Source: Gammaproteobacteria bacterium
GTDB taxonomy: Bacteria; Pseudomonadota; Gammaproteobacteria; UWMA-0217
Length of the DNA: 16,400 bases
Assembly (NCBI GenBank): GCA_011330835.1
Contig: DRPO01000501.1
Span: 1-16,400 of the forward strand
Direction of reading: 5' to 3'
The notes below the pieces were generated by a model. It saw nothing but the letters and a program-made list of their open reading frames with translations. It made no database searches and was not told the DNA's origin. Positions 1 through 6,160 of this stretch are shown here, in pieces. A program made the translations under genes and the position numbers. Numbering within the stretch: position 1 is the stretch's first letter; every line of letters begins with the position of its first letter.

Positions 1-324
1 ATGCGGGTGTTCCGGGTTGAATTTGATGAAGTCGTCCGCCTGGGCGATGGCGATGTCCGGTTCCTGGCTCTTGTAGTTGGCGTAGGCGATTTCCAGTTGG
101 GCCTGTTGGGCGTAGGGGCCGAACGGGTAGCGCGACACCAGGGTTTCGAATTTCTCGATGGCCAGCAGGTAGTTGCCGTGTTCCATCTGTTTTTTGCCTT
201 TTTCGAACAGCGCCCTGGCGTCGCCCTCGGCGGTAACGTCGCTGTGCTTGTCGCCGGTCGTGGAGCAGCCGGCGAGCCAGAGCGGCATCAGCATGCAGAA
301 TAGGCGGATAACAATACGATTCAC
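1..324 (-). CDS. bamD: Outer membrane assembly lipoprotein BamD (N-terminal 108 codons, cut by window edge)
   Basis: BamD is the essential lipoprotein of the BAM complex that inserts beta-barrel proteins into the outer membrane. The minus strand from a GTG at 324 gives a signal peptide (MNRIVIRLF, then a hydrophobic stretch) ending in the lipobox LAGC, with the lipidated Cys at residue 20. TPR-like helices follow (ALFEKGKKQMEHGNYLLAI, then SRYPFGPYAQQAQLEIAYA), the classic YfiO/ComL start. GTG is preferred over the ATG at 294 because only it provides the positively charged n-region and has a Shine-Dalgarno, GAGAGGA, about 8 nt upstream. The gene runs off the left edge, so roughly the last half is missing. 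It diverges from rluD, a common arrangement. Family assignment is secure; the start is an inference. Confidence 0.93.
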   Translation of the reverse strand, partial: MNRIVIRLFCMLMPLWLAGCSTTGDKHSDVTAEGDARALFEKGKKQMEHGNYLLAIEKFETLVSRYPFGPYAQQAQLEIAYANYKSQEPDIAIAQADDFIKFNPEHPH

Positions 325-333
325 CAGATGATT

Positions 334-360
334 CCTCTCAATCGCGAGAGGTATAGTATA
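334..360. promoter_or_regulatory. Divergent bamD/rluD promoter region with palindrome
   Basis: TATAGT (352-357, plus strand) can serve as the -10 of rluD and TATACT (360-355, minus strand) as the -10 of bamD, so the two promoters overlap back to back. Neither has a good -35. Beside them lies CCTCTC-AATCGC-GAGAGG (334-351), a 6-bp inverted repeat whose minus-strand GAGAGG is the bamD Shine-Dalgarno. It could be an operator or a hairpin covering the bamD ribosome binding site. Promoter function is inferred from sequence only. Confidence 0.45.
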
Positions 361-393
361 CCCCCCTTCGCTCTGTATCTCGTACTCAAGACC

Positions 394-1341
394 ATGTCCA
401 GGGAAACCTTCAGCGCCGTTATCGATGCGGAACACGCCGGCCAGCGGATCGACCAGACGCTGGCGAAGATGTATCCCGAGTGGTCGCGGGCGCGTTTGCA
501 GCAGTGGATCAAATCGGGCGCGGTATTGGTCGATGGGGAGGCGTGGCGGCCCAGGGATCGCGTCGTTGGCGGAGAATCGTTGCGAATGACGATTGAGCGG
601 GTGGATGAGGTCGAGGATTTCAAGCCCGAGCCGATGTCGTTGCCGGTGGTCTACGAGGACGAGCAGCTGATTGTCATCGACAAGCCGGCGGGACGGGTCG
701 TGCATCCCGCGCCGGGGCACTGGTCCGGCACCTTGCTGAACGGTTTGTTGCATCGCTACCCGGAGCTTCGCGGCGTGCCTCGGGCCGGCATTGTCCACCG
801 GCTGGACAAGGATACCAGCGGGCTGATGGCGGTGGCGCGCTCGCTGGAGGCGCATCGTCAACTGGTGGAGGCGTTGCAGCGACGGGAGTTTCGGCGGGAG
901 TATCTGGCGCTGGTGGAAGGCGTTCCGGTGGCGGGCGGAACGGTGGATGAACCGATCGGTCGCCACCATCAGGATCGCAAGCGCATGGCGGTGACCGAAT
1001 CGGGCAAGCCGGCGGTGACGCATTACCGGATTCGCCAGCGTTTTCCGGCGCATACGTTGCTGGATGTCAAGCTGGAAACCGGGCGCACTCACCAGATCCG
1101 GGTGCACATGGCGCATCTCCGCTACCCGATCGTGGGCGATCCTGTCTATGGCGGTCGGCCCCGGTTGCCCAAGGGCATGGCGCCCGAAGTCGCCGCCGCG
1201 CTTCAGGGGTTTCGCCGTCAGGCCCTGCACGCGGCCCGGCTGGGACTGGCTCACCCCGGGACGGGGGCGTGGATGAGCTGGGAGGCTCCGTTGCCGGATG
1301 ATTTCGCGGCGTTGCTGGCGGTTCTGGATCAGGCCGGGTAA
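394..1341 (+). CDS. rluD: 23S rRNA pseudouridine synthase RluD (1911/1915/1917)
   Basis: RluD converts three uridines in helix 69 of 23S rRNA to pseudouridine during late 50S assembly. From the ATG at 394 the protein has 315 residues, close to E. coli RluD. An S4 RNA-binding domain comes first (about residues 15-75, AGQRIDQTLAKMYPEWSRAR). The catalytic domain contains HRLDKDTSG with the nucleophile Asp at D138 (D139 in E. coli), then GRTHQIRVHMAH and GDPVYGGRPRLPKG, the RluD-specific signature. The frame is open to an earlier ATG at 328, but family proteins align from MSRETF, and the earlier start lies upstream of the likely -10. The Shine-Dalgarno at 394 is weak. The gene diverges from bamD; the usual downstream partner yfiH/pgeF is absent, replaced by a convergent gene 22 bp away. 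Confidence 0.95.
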   Translation: MSRETFSAVIDAEHAGQRIDQTLAKMYPEWSRARLQQWIKSGAVLVDGEAWRPRDRVVGGESLRMTIERVDEVEDFKPEPMSLPVVYEDEQLIVIDKPAGRVVHPAPGHWSGTLLNGLLHRYPELRGVPRAGIVHRLDKDTSGLMAVARSLEAHRQLVEALQRREFRREYLALVEGVPVAGGTVDEPIGRHHQDRKRMAVTESGKPAVTHYRIRQRFPAHTLLDVKLETGRTHQIRVHMAHLRYPIVGDPVYGGRPRLPKGMAPEVAAALQGFRRQALHAARLGLAHPGTGAWMSWEAPLPDDFAALLAVLDQAG

Positions 1342-1363
1342 GCGGAACCCGCGACCTTCCGGA

Positions 1364-1942
1364 TCAAGCGGGATCCTCGAACGCGATGCTTTCCAGCGCA
1401 TCCAGCCTTGCCTCGCAGAGTTCGCGCACGAATCTGGCGTTGATGCGTTGCGTCGAGCTGGCGGCGTTGTCCGAAACGATCTTGAGGATCCTCAGGGCGT
1501 GGCCAGGGGGCAGGGCGGTCGCCACGCCGGCGGCTTCCATGTCGTAGATCGCGTTGTCGGGGTAGCGGCTGACGGGGCTTTCGACGGTGCGGCATTCGAC
1601 AACCGGGATGTCGTCGAACGCAACCGGTTCCACTGTCCAGGTTCGGGCTTGCTCGACATCGGTGATTTGGCGGGCGGTTGCGGCTTGTCCCAGAGGCAAC
1701 GAATGATGGCCGGCGATGCCGAAGTTGATCCACAGCGGGGCGGGATGCTCGTTGAGCCGGGCGAGAAGGGCGGTGGCCCGGGAGGCCCGCGTCTTGCCGA
1801 CGCCGGAGAGAATCAGCGCAAAATCGCCGCCGGCGTGGATCGGTAAGGGATGGGGGGCTTGCAGGCGTTGCAGGCCGAAGCGGCGGATGATCGGTCGGGC
1901 TTCGGCGGGCAGGGCGACGACAAGGCAGCGGGAAGCGTTCAC
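1364..1942 (-). CDS. Nucleoside phosphorylase superfamily protein (MTA/SAH nucleosidase-like), 192 aa
   Basis: This resembles the PNP/UDP phosphorylase fold, nearest in motif layout to 5'-methylthioadenosine/S-adenosylhomocysteine nucleosidase. Visible landmarks in order: an N-terminal beta strand then LPAEARPI (position of the MTAN catalytic acid), LSGVGKTRA (phosphate/ribose loop), INFGIAGHHSLPLG, YDMEAAGVATAL (the Met-Glu pair that holds ribose) and ILKIVSDNA with the purine-contacting Asp. It is about 40 residues shorter than E. coli MTAN, so substrate and even hydrolase versus phosphorylase activity are open. The start is GTG at 1942, overlapping the upstream glycosyltransferase stop as GTGA, so translation is probably coupled. 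It is the last gene of a leftward group and converges on rluD. Superfamily is fairly sure; exact reaction is not. Confidence 0.75.
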   Translation of the reverse strand: MNASRCLVVALPAEARPIIRRFGLQRLQAPHPLPIHAGGDFALILSGVGKTRASRATALLARLNEHPAPLWINFGIAGHHSLPLGQAATARQITDVEQARTWTVEPVAFDDIPVVECRTVESPVSRYPDNAIYDMEAAGVATALPPGHALRILKIVSDNAASSTQRINARFVRELCEARLDALESIAFEDPA

Positions 1943-2772
1943 GACAGGGCGCGCGAGCGGTATCGCGATTGCAGTTGTCGATAGTAGTCGGCCCGCTCGA
2001 TCGCGCCGCGTTTGCGCGCGCCCTGGGCCAGGATGGCCGATTTCCTGACCAGCATGTCGATGGCGGCCCGCCGGTGCTCGGGGGCGAGGCGTCCGTGGTC
2101 GATGATGTTTCGCAGCGCCTGGACGCGAAAGCGATCCATGCCCCAGTGCTTCCGGGAGAGCTGGTCGTCGTGGCCGCCGTATTTGATGATCTGGGGCGTT
2201 TCGACAAATCCGACTTTTTCATGGGCGCAGAGCCGCAGCCAGAGGTCGTAATCCTCGCAGGCGGGGAGGGTTTCGTCGAACAGGCCATAGTCTTCGAACA
2301 GGTCGCGGCGCAGCAGGACGGAGGAGGGGGAGATGACGCACAGGGGCAGGCTGGCGAGAAAAAGATCGCCGCCGGACTTGGCGTGTTTTTTCATCGGGTT
2401 GACGCGGCGGCCCCGGCGGATCCAGATTTCCTCGGTATGGCAGATGCGCAGCTCGGGCGCGGCTTGCAGCAAGCTGGCCTGCTCGGCGAGCTTGCCGGGC
2501 AGCCATTCGTCATCCGAGTCGAGCAGGGCGATCCACTCGCCCGTGGCGGCGCGAATGCCGCGATTGCGGGCGGCGCTGACGCCCTGGTTGGTCTGGCTCA
2601 GGTAGACGATCCGGGGGTAGCGGGAGGCGATGAGTTCGGGCGTTTCGTCGCTGGAGCCATCGTCCACGACGATGATTTCGTGGGCGGGCAGGCGCTGGGC
2701 GAGCACCGAGTCGAGCGCCCGGGGCAGCGTTTTGGCGCGGTTCCAGGTGGGAATGACGACCGAGACGTTCAA
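1939..2772 (-). CDS. Glycosyltransferase family 2 (GT-A fold), 277 aa
   Basis: A soluble GT2-type enzyme that would transfer a sugar from a nucleotide-sugar donor; acceptor unknown. The N-terminal half is canonical: SVVIPTWNRAKTLPRALDSV, IIVVDDGSSDET (donor-binding Asp), NQGVSAARNRGI, then LLDSDDEW with the metal-binding DxD-type motif at residues 85-88. Further on, CEDYDLWLRL fits the catalytic-base region. No membrane segment is evident. The start is TTG at 2772, one base after the sppA TAG stop, and MNVSVVIPTWNR is the expected beginning of this fold, so a non-ATG start is accepted. It is coupled to the nucleosidase-like gene (GTGA overlap). No other cell-surface polysaccharide genes are in the window, so it looks like an insertion into a housekeeping operon. 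Confidence 0.88.
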   Translation of the reverse strand: MNVSVVIPTWNRAKTLPRALDSVLAQRLPAHEIIVVDDGSSDETPELIASRYPRIVYLSQTNQGVSAARNRGIRAATGEWIALLDSDDEWLPGKLAEQASLLQAAPELRICHTEEIWIRRGRRVNPMKKHAKSGGDLFLASLPLCVISPSSVLLRRDLFEDYGLFDETLPACEDYDLWLRLCAHEKVGFVETPQIIKYGGHDDQLSRKHWGMDRFRVQALRNIIDHGRLAPEHRRAAIDMLVRKSAILAQGARKRGAIERADYYRQLQSRYRSRALS

Positions 2773-2773
2773 G

Positions 2774-3730
2774 CTAACGCGGCAGCGGCGTTTTGTCGAA
2801 CAGCGCGGCGCTGAATTTTTTCATCATTTCTCCGGCCACTCCCCCGAAGTCGGAGGTCAGTTGTTCCAGCAGATCCTTTTTGCCTTCGTATTCCACCACG
2901 GTCTTTTCGCCGATCACTTCCCGGGCGACGAAATCGGTGTCGCCAAAATCGTCGATCAGGCCCAGGCGTTTGGCTTCCTCGCCGGTCCAGATCAGGCCGG
3001 AAAAGAGGCCGGGGGCGTCAGTCTTCAGGCGATCGCCGCGTCCAGCCTTGACGTCGCTAATGAAAAGCTGATGCACCTGGTCGAGCATGTTTTGCAGATG
3101 GGCTCGCTGCTCGGGATTTTCCGGGCGGAACGGGTCGAGCAGCGCCTTGTTTTCGCCGGCGGTAATGGTGCGGCTTTCGATGCCCAGCTTGTCCGCCAGG
3201 CGGGTGACGCCGAAGCTGTCCATGCGAACGCCTATCGAACCCACGATGCTGGCTTTGGCGGCGTAGATCTTGTCGGCCGCCGCGGCGACATAGTATCCGC
3301 CCGACGCGCACAGGTCGGAGACCACGGCATACAACGGAATATCCTTGTGTTTTTTGCGCAGACGACGAATTTCCTGGTAGATGCTGGCGGCCTGAACCGG
3401 CGCGCCGCCGGGGCTGTTGATTTCCAGCACCACGCCCTTGGTGTTGTGACTGGAAAAGGCCTTCCTGAGCAGCGCGTTGATCTGTTCGGCGGAGGCGTCG
3501 GCTCCGTCGGCGATTATCCCCTTGACCTTGATCAGGGCGGTGTGGGACTTGCCGGGCAGCGCATCGGTTTTGGGCCAGTCGGAAAAGGCGAACAAGACGG
3601 CGATCAGATAGAGGAACATCAGCAGTTTGAAAAAAATGCTCCAGCGTCGGGCGCGGCGTTTCTCCCGCAGCCCCTCCCAGGCCAGTTCGGTGATGGTCTC
3701 TCTTTCCCAGTTGGGGTTGTCCTTGCTCAT
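2774..3730 (-). CDS. sppA: Signal peptide peptidase SppA, 36K type (peptidase S49)
   Basis: An inner-membrane serine protease that degrades cleaved signal peptides and other membrane peptides. The 318-residue protein is of the short type, about half of E. coli SppA, and should assemble with the active site facing the periplasm. A basic cytoplasmic segment (residues 1-30, KRRARRW) precedes one membrane helix (about 31-49). The Ser/Lys dyad is visible: S143 in CASGGYY and K195 in TAGENKALLDPF, with INSPGGAP (105-111) shaping the oxyanion region and GSIGVRMD between. Start ATG at 3730; its Shine-Dalgarno is weak. The order rluC, HAD phosphatase, sppA resembles Pseudomonas, but here a 270-bp repeat-bearing gap separates sppA from the phosphatase, so it likely has its own promoter. 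Confidence 0.93.
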   Translation of the reverse strand: MSKDNPNWERETITELAWEGLREKRRARRWSIFFKLLMFLYLIAVLFAFSDWPKTDALPGKSHTALIKVKGIIADGADASAEQINALLRKAFSSHNTKGVVLEINSPGGAPVQAASIYQEIRRLRKKHKDIPLYAVVSDLCASGGYYVAAAADKIYAAKASIVGSIGVRMDSFGVTRLADKLGIESRTITAGENKALLDPFRPENPEQRAHLQNMLDQVHQLFISDVKAGRGDRLKTDAPGLFSGLIWTGEEAKRLGLIDDFGDTDFVAREVIGEKTVVEYEGKKDLLEQLTSDFGGVAGEMMKKFSAALFDKTPLPR

Positions 3731-4000
3731 ATCGGCTCGATCAGGGAGAAAACGGAAAGAATATCACGATCCTCTCGCGATTGAGGATAGCTGTTCAGCC
3801 AGGCCAAGGGGGGATAGGTGGGGGAGCGCTGGCATCCCTGCCGGCAAGGCGGTGGTCCAAGGTATGGATCCCGGCTTTCGCCGGGATGACGACTGTGAAA
3901 TTGTGGGGATGACTAGAAATTGTGGGGACGACAAGTTCGAGCGCCAAGACGCCCTCCCTGGAAAGGATAGTCACTTGGCGACTTCAAGACTCTAGGCTCG
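3731..4000. other. Intergenic region between HAD phosphatase and sppA: repeats and candidate sppA leader
   Basis: No coding gene is supported here. From sppA outward on the minus strand it holds a possible -10 (TATTCT near 3758-3763), a 16-bp sequence shared with the bamD/rluD promoter (3771-3786), and GC-rich DNA with a small GGCA-TCCC-TGCC inverted repeat near 3833. Then follow an inverted pair of REP-like repeats and a short tandem repeat, listed separately. The region separates two genes that are normally close, so it looks like a landing site for repeats. Confidence 0.6.
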
Positions 4001-4025
4001 TCATCCCGGCGAAGGCCGGGATCCA
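3864..4025. repeat. Inverted pair of REP-like palindromic repeats
   Basis: Copy 1 (3864-3892) reads ATGGATCCCGGCTTTCGCCG then GGATGACGA; copy 2 (3998-4025) is its reverse complement with one or two changes. Each copy is itself palindromic (ATCCCGGC ... GCCGGGAT type), and the two face each other across about 105 bp. Nested inside is a weaker pair, CGCCAAG (3942-3948) and CTTGGCG (3974-3980), so the block could fold as a long branched hairpin. This sequence type is a common dispersed repeat in proteobacterial genomes. Copy 2 overlaps the 3' end of the HAD phosphatase gene. No T-tract follows, so it is not a standard terminator. Confidence 0.8.
3897..3932 (+). repeat. 19-bp-period tandem repeat next to REP copy 1
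   Basis: GAAATTGTGGGGATGAC (3897-3913) recurs as GAAATTGTGGGGACGAC (3916-3932) with one mismatch and a 2-bp spacer. Both end in GGGAYGAC, which also ends the adjacent REP copy (3883-3890), so the tandem may have grown from the edge of that copy. Confidence 0.7.
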
Positions 4026-4720
4026 GAGACGAGGCCACCGGCTTCCGGATCTCCCGAATAGCCGAACCACTCTCCGATTTCCCTGACGCTGTCCATGATC
4101 GCCAGCGGCTGATGCTGGCGCAGTTCCGCGACCGTATGGACGCCGTAGCTGACGCCAAGCGCGGACATGCCGGCGTTGGCGGCCATTTGCAGGTCGAAAG
4201 CGGTGTCGCCGATCATGATGGCGCGCCGCGGATCGGTATCCAGGTCGACGAGGATTTCCTCAAGCATCTGGGGGTGCGGCTTGGAGGCGGTTTCATCGGC
4301 GCAGCGGGTGACGGCGAACAATTCGTCGAGGCCGGTTTCGGCGAGGTTCTTGTCGAGACCACGCCGCGATTTTCCGGTGGCGACGGCGAGATGGAAGCCC
4401 ATCTCTCGCAGACCGCGCAGGGTGGTTTCGACATCGGGGAACAGCGTGCTGGCGCCGGGTTTGGCGGAGAGAAATTCTTCGCGGAACGCTTCGCAGGCGG
4501 TGTGAACCGTGGCGTTGTCGGCTCCCGGCAGCAGGGTTGCAAGCGCCTCGAACAACCCGAGTCCGATCACGCGGGCCAGTTCGGCGGGCGGCCCCGGTTC
4601 GACATCGACCGCGCGCAGCGCCTTGTCGAGGCAGGCGACGATATGGCCCTGGGAGTCCATCAGGGTGCCGTCCCAGTCGAAGACGATCACCTCGAAGGAG
4701 CGCTGGGGTTTCAGGGTCAT
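4001..4720 (-). CDS. HAD superfamily IA hydrolase, phosphoglycolate phosphatase-like, 239 aa
   Basis: A haloacid dehalogenase-type phosphatase. Motif I is FDWDGTLMD (nucleophile D15, acid D17); motif II is the VATGKSR segment near residue 114; motif III supplies Lys in SKPHPQ; motif IV is IMIGDTAFD. An alpha-helical C1 cap lies between motifs I and II, as in Gph. Substrate cannot be read from sequence. The start ATG at 4720 overlaps the rluC stop (ATGA), so the two are translationally coupled, and this gene downstream of rluC is a familiar gammaproteobacterial arrangement. The last residues (SGSRPSPG) and the TGA stop are encoded by REP-like repeat copy 2, so the native C-terminus has been replaced or extended by repeat DNA. 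Confidence 0.9.
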   Translation of the reverse strand: MTLKPQRSFEVIVFDWDGTLMDSQGHIVACLDKALRAVDVEPGPPAELARVIGLGLFEALATLLPGADNATVHTACEAFREEFLSAKPGASTLFPDVETTLRGLREMGFHLAVATGKSRRGLDKNLAETGLDELFAVTRCADETASKPHPQMLEEILVDLDTDPRRAIMIGDTAFDLQMAANAGMSALGVSYGVHTVAELRQHQPLAIMDSVREIGEWFGYSGDPEAGGLVSGSRPSPG

Positions 4721-5661
4721 TGGGCGGCCTCCTCAAGGACTTGCTCCAGTTCTCCCGGCAGCGGCGCGGTAAAGCGCCGGGCGGGCAGTCCGGGAGCGGC
4801 GGGCAGGGCGATGCTGGCGGCGTGCAGGAACAGCCGGCGCAGGCCCCGCTTCCGCCATTGCCGGTTGCGTTCGAAGTCGCCGTATTTGTCGTCTCCCAGC
4901 AGTGGGTGACCGATTTCGGCGGCCTGGACGCGGATCTGGTGGGTGCGGCCTGTTTCGATGTTGACCTCCATCAGGGTGGCGTCGGCGAGGCGGCGGAGCG
5001 GCTTGAACGTGGAGATCGCCGTTTTGCCGTCGCTGTCGATGGTGGTTTTTCTCGGGCCGTCGCTACTGCTGTGGAGCTGGTGTTCGATTCGGCGACTCCC
5101 GCCCCGCCAGCGTCCCGCGACCAGCGCCAGATAGGTTTTGTCGATCCGGTGGTCGCGCAGTTGTTCGTGCAGCGCGTTCAGGGTCGCCCGGTTGCGGGCC
5201 AGCAGCAGGCAGCCGGAGGTGGCCCGGTCGAGCCGGTGAACCAGTTCCAGAAATGGTTCATCGGGCATTGCCTGGCGCAACAGCTCGATGACGCCGTGAC
5301 GGACGCCGGAGCCGCCATGCACGGCCATGCCCGAAGGTTTGTCGATGACGATCAGGTTGGCGTCCTGGTGGATAATCCGGCTGGCGATCCGCTCGACCTG
5401 GGTGGGGGAGGCGGCCCCAGCCTCCGGTCGCGGCTCCAGGCGTACCGGGGGCAGACGCAACTTGTCGCCGGCGCGCAGGCGGTAGTTCTGTTTGACCCTG
5501 CCGCCATTGATGCGTACTTCCCCCTTGCGCAGCATTTTGTAGACCCGCCCCCTGGGCAATTGCCGGAAGCGGGCGAACAGAAAGTTGTCCAGCCGCTGCC
5601 CCGCGCGGGCGTCGTCGATGAAAATCGTCTCGGCTGGGCGATAGCTGCGGGTTATCTCCAT
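4717..5661 (-). CDS. rluC: 23S rRNA pseudouridine synthase RluC (955/2504/2580)
   Basis: RluC makes three pseudouridines in 23S rRNA around the peptidyl-transferase region. The 314-residue protein has an N-terminal S4 domain (about 20-80, AGQRLDNFLFARFRQLPRGR, MLRKGEVRINGGRVK, LRLPPVRLE), which is the RluC rather than RluD pattern. The catalytic domain carries KPSGMAVHGGSG, HRLDRATSG with nucleophile D145, and GRTHQIRVQAAEIGHPLLGDDKYGD. The start is ATG at 5661; the Shine-Dalgarno is poor, but the alignment with E. coli RluC leaves no better choice. It is the first gene of the leftward rluC/HAD pair and diverges from rne, the standard neighbourhood for this gene. Confidence 0.95.
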   Translation of the reverse strand: MEITRSYRPAETIFIDDARAGQRLDNFLFARFRQLPRGRVYKMLRKGEVRINGGRVKQNYRLRAGDKLRLPPVRLEPRPEAGAASPTQVERIASRIIHQDANLIVIDKPSGMAVHGGSGVRHGVIELLRQAMPDEPFLELVHRLDRATSGCLLLARNRATLNALHEQLRDHRIDKTYLALVAGRWRGGSRRIEHQLHSSSDGPRKTTIDSDGKTAISTFKPLRRLADATLMEVNIETGRTHQIRVQAAEIGHPLLGDDKYGDFERNRQWRKRGLRRLFLHAASIALPAAPGLPARRFTAPLPGELEQVLEEAAQ

Positions 5662-6160
5662 GTTTTTTCGGGGATTGGCTGGTTGATGCGGGGCGCGTCA
5701 GTTGGTATATTATCGCCAGCGTCCAAGTGTGGCGGGCGCGCTTTGATGCGCCTGTCCGACGATTGTTCCCGACGCTGAAAAATCCTTTGATCGGAAAGCA
5801 GGGTTGTTTTCCGGTCCTGGTCTGACCGACTTGCCGCATTCATTGTGGCGCCGGCCTGAAGAATAACATTGAAAAACTCGACATGTCATTCGGGTCAGGC
5901 GGCAATCCCGGGAGCTTTGGCTCTTCGTGATTGCCTGAGCGGCAAGACTTTCCCGTAGCCGTTGAATCGCGGGTCTGGCAAGCCAGATCGGCCTCCGGTT
6001 TTTTTTGAATTTTATTCCGTTGAATCCCGTGATGGCGGAGGAATCAGCCCGATGCTGATCTTGATAGCTCTGATGGAAGATATCGCGCGCCAGGCCGAAG
6101 GCGTTTTCGCGCCGGCGCGCGCCAGCGCAAGGCGGGAGGGCGGATACCGAGAATTCCCGA
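5662..6160. promoter_or_regulatory. rluC-rne divergent intergenic region with long structured rne leader
   Basis: No protein gene is supported in these 499 bp. If the promoter at 5683-5711 is right, rne has a leader of about 440 nt, similar in scale to the E. coli rne leader, which RNase E cleaves to control its own synthesis. Visible hairpins on the plus strand: TCTGGC-AA-GCCAGA (5974-5987), followed by an 8-T run (5999-6006) and AT-rich DNA to about 6020, a plausible single-stranded RNase E site; ATCAGC-CCGAT-GCTGAT (6043-6059); and a GC-rich stem CGCGCGCC/GGCGCGCG (6084-6091 with 6114-6121). The Shine-Dalgarno for rne is modest (GAGA about 8 nt before the ATG). Autoregulation is inferred from the family, not shown here. 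Confidence 0.6.
5683..5711 (+). promoter_or_regulatory. Probable sigma70 promoter of rne
   Basis: TTGATG (5683-5688) and TATATT (5706-5711) are separated by exactly 17 bp and point toward rne. It is the best -35/-10 pair I found between the divergent genes. Transcription would begin near 5718. No comparably good minus-strand promoter for rluC was found. Confidence 0.55.

Noticed and set aside
328..393. N-terminal extension of RluD from the ATG at 328
   Set aside because: It would need translation from DNA overlapping the likely -10, and family proteins align from the ATG at 394.
5999..6006. T8 run in the rne leader considered as a terminator or attenuator
   Set aside because: The nearest strong stem ends 11 nt before the run, so the geometry does not fit an intrinsic terminator; a U-rich RNase E site is the simpler reading.
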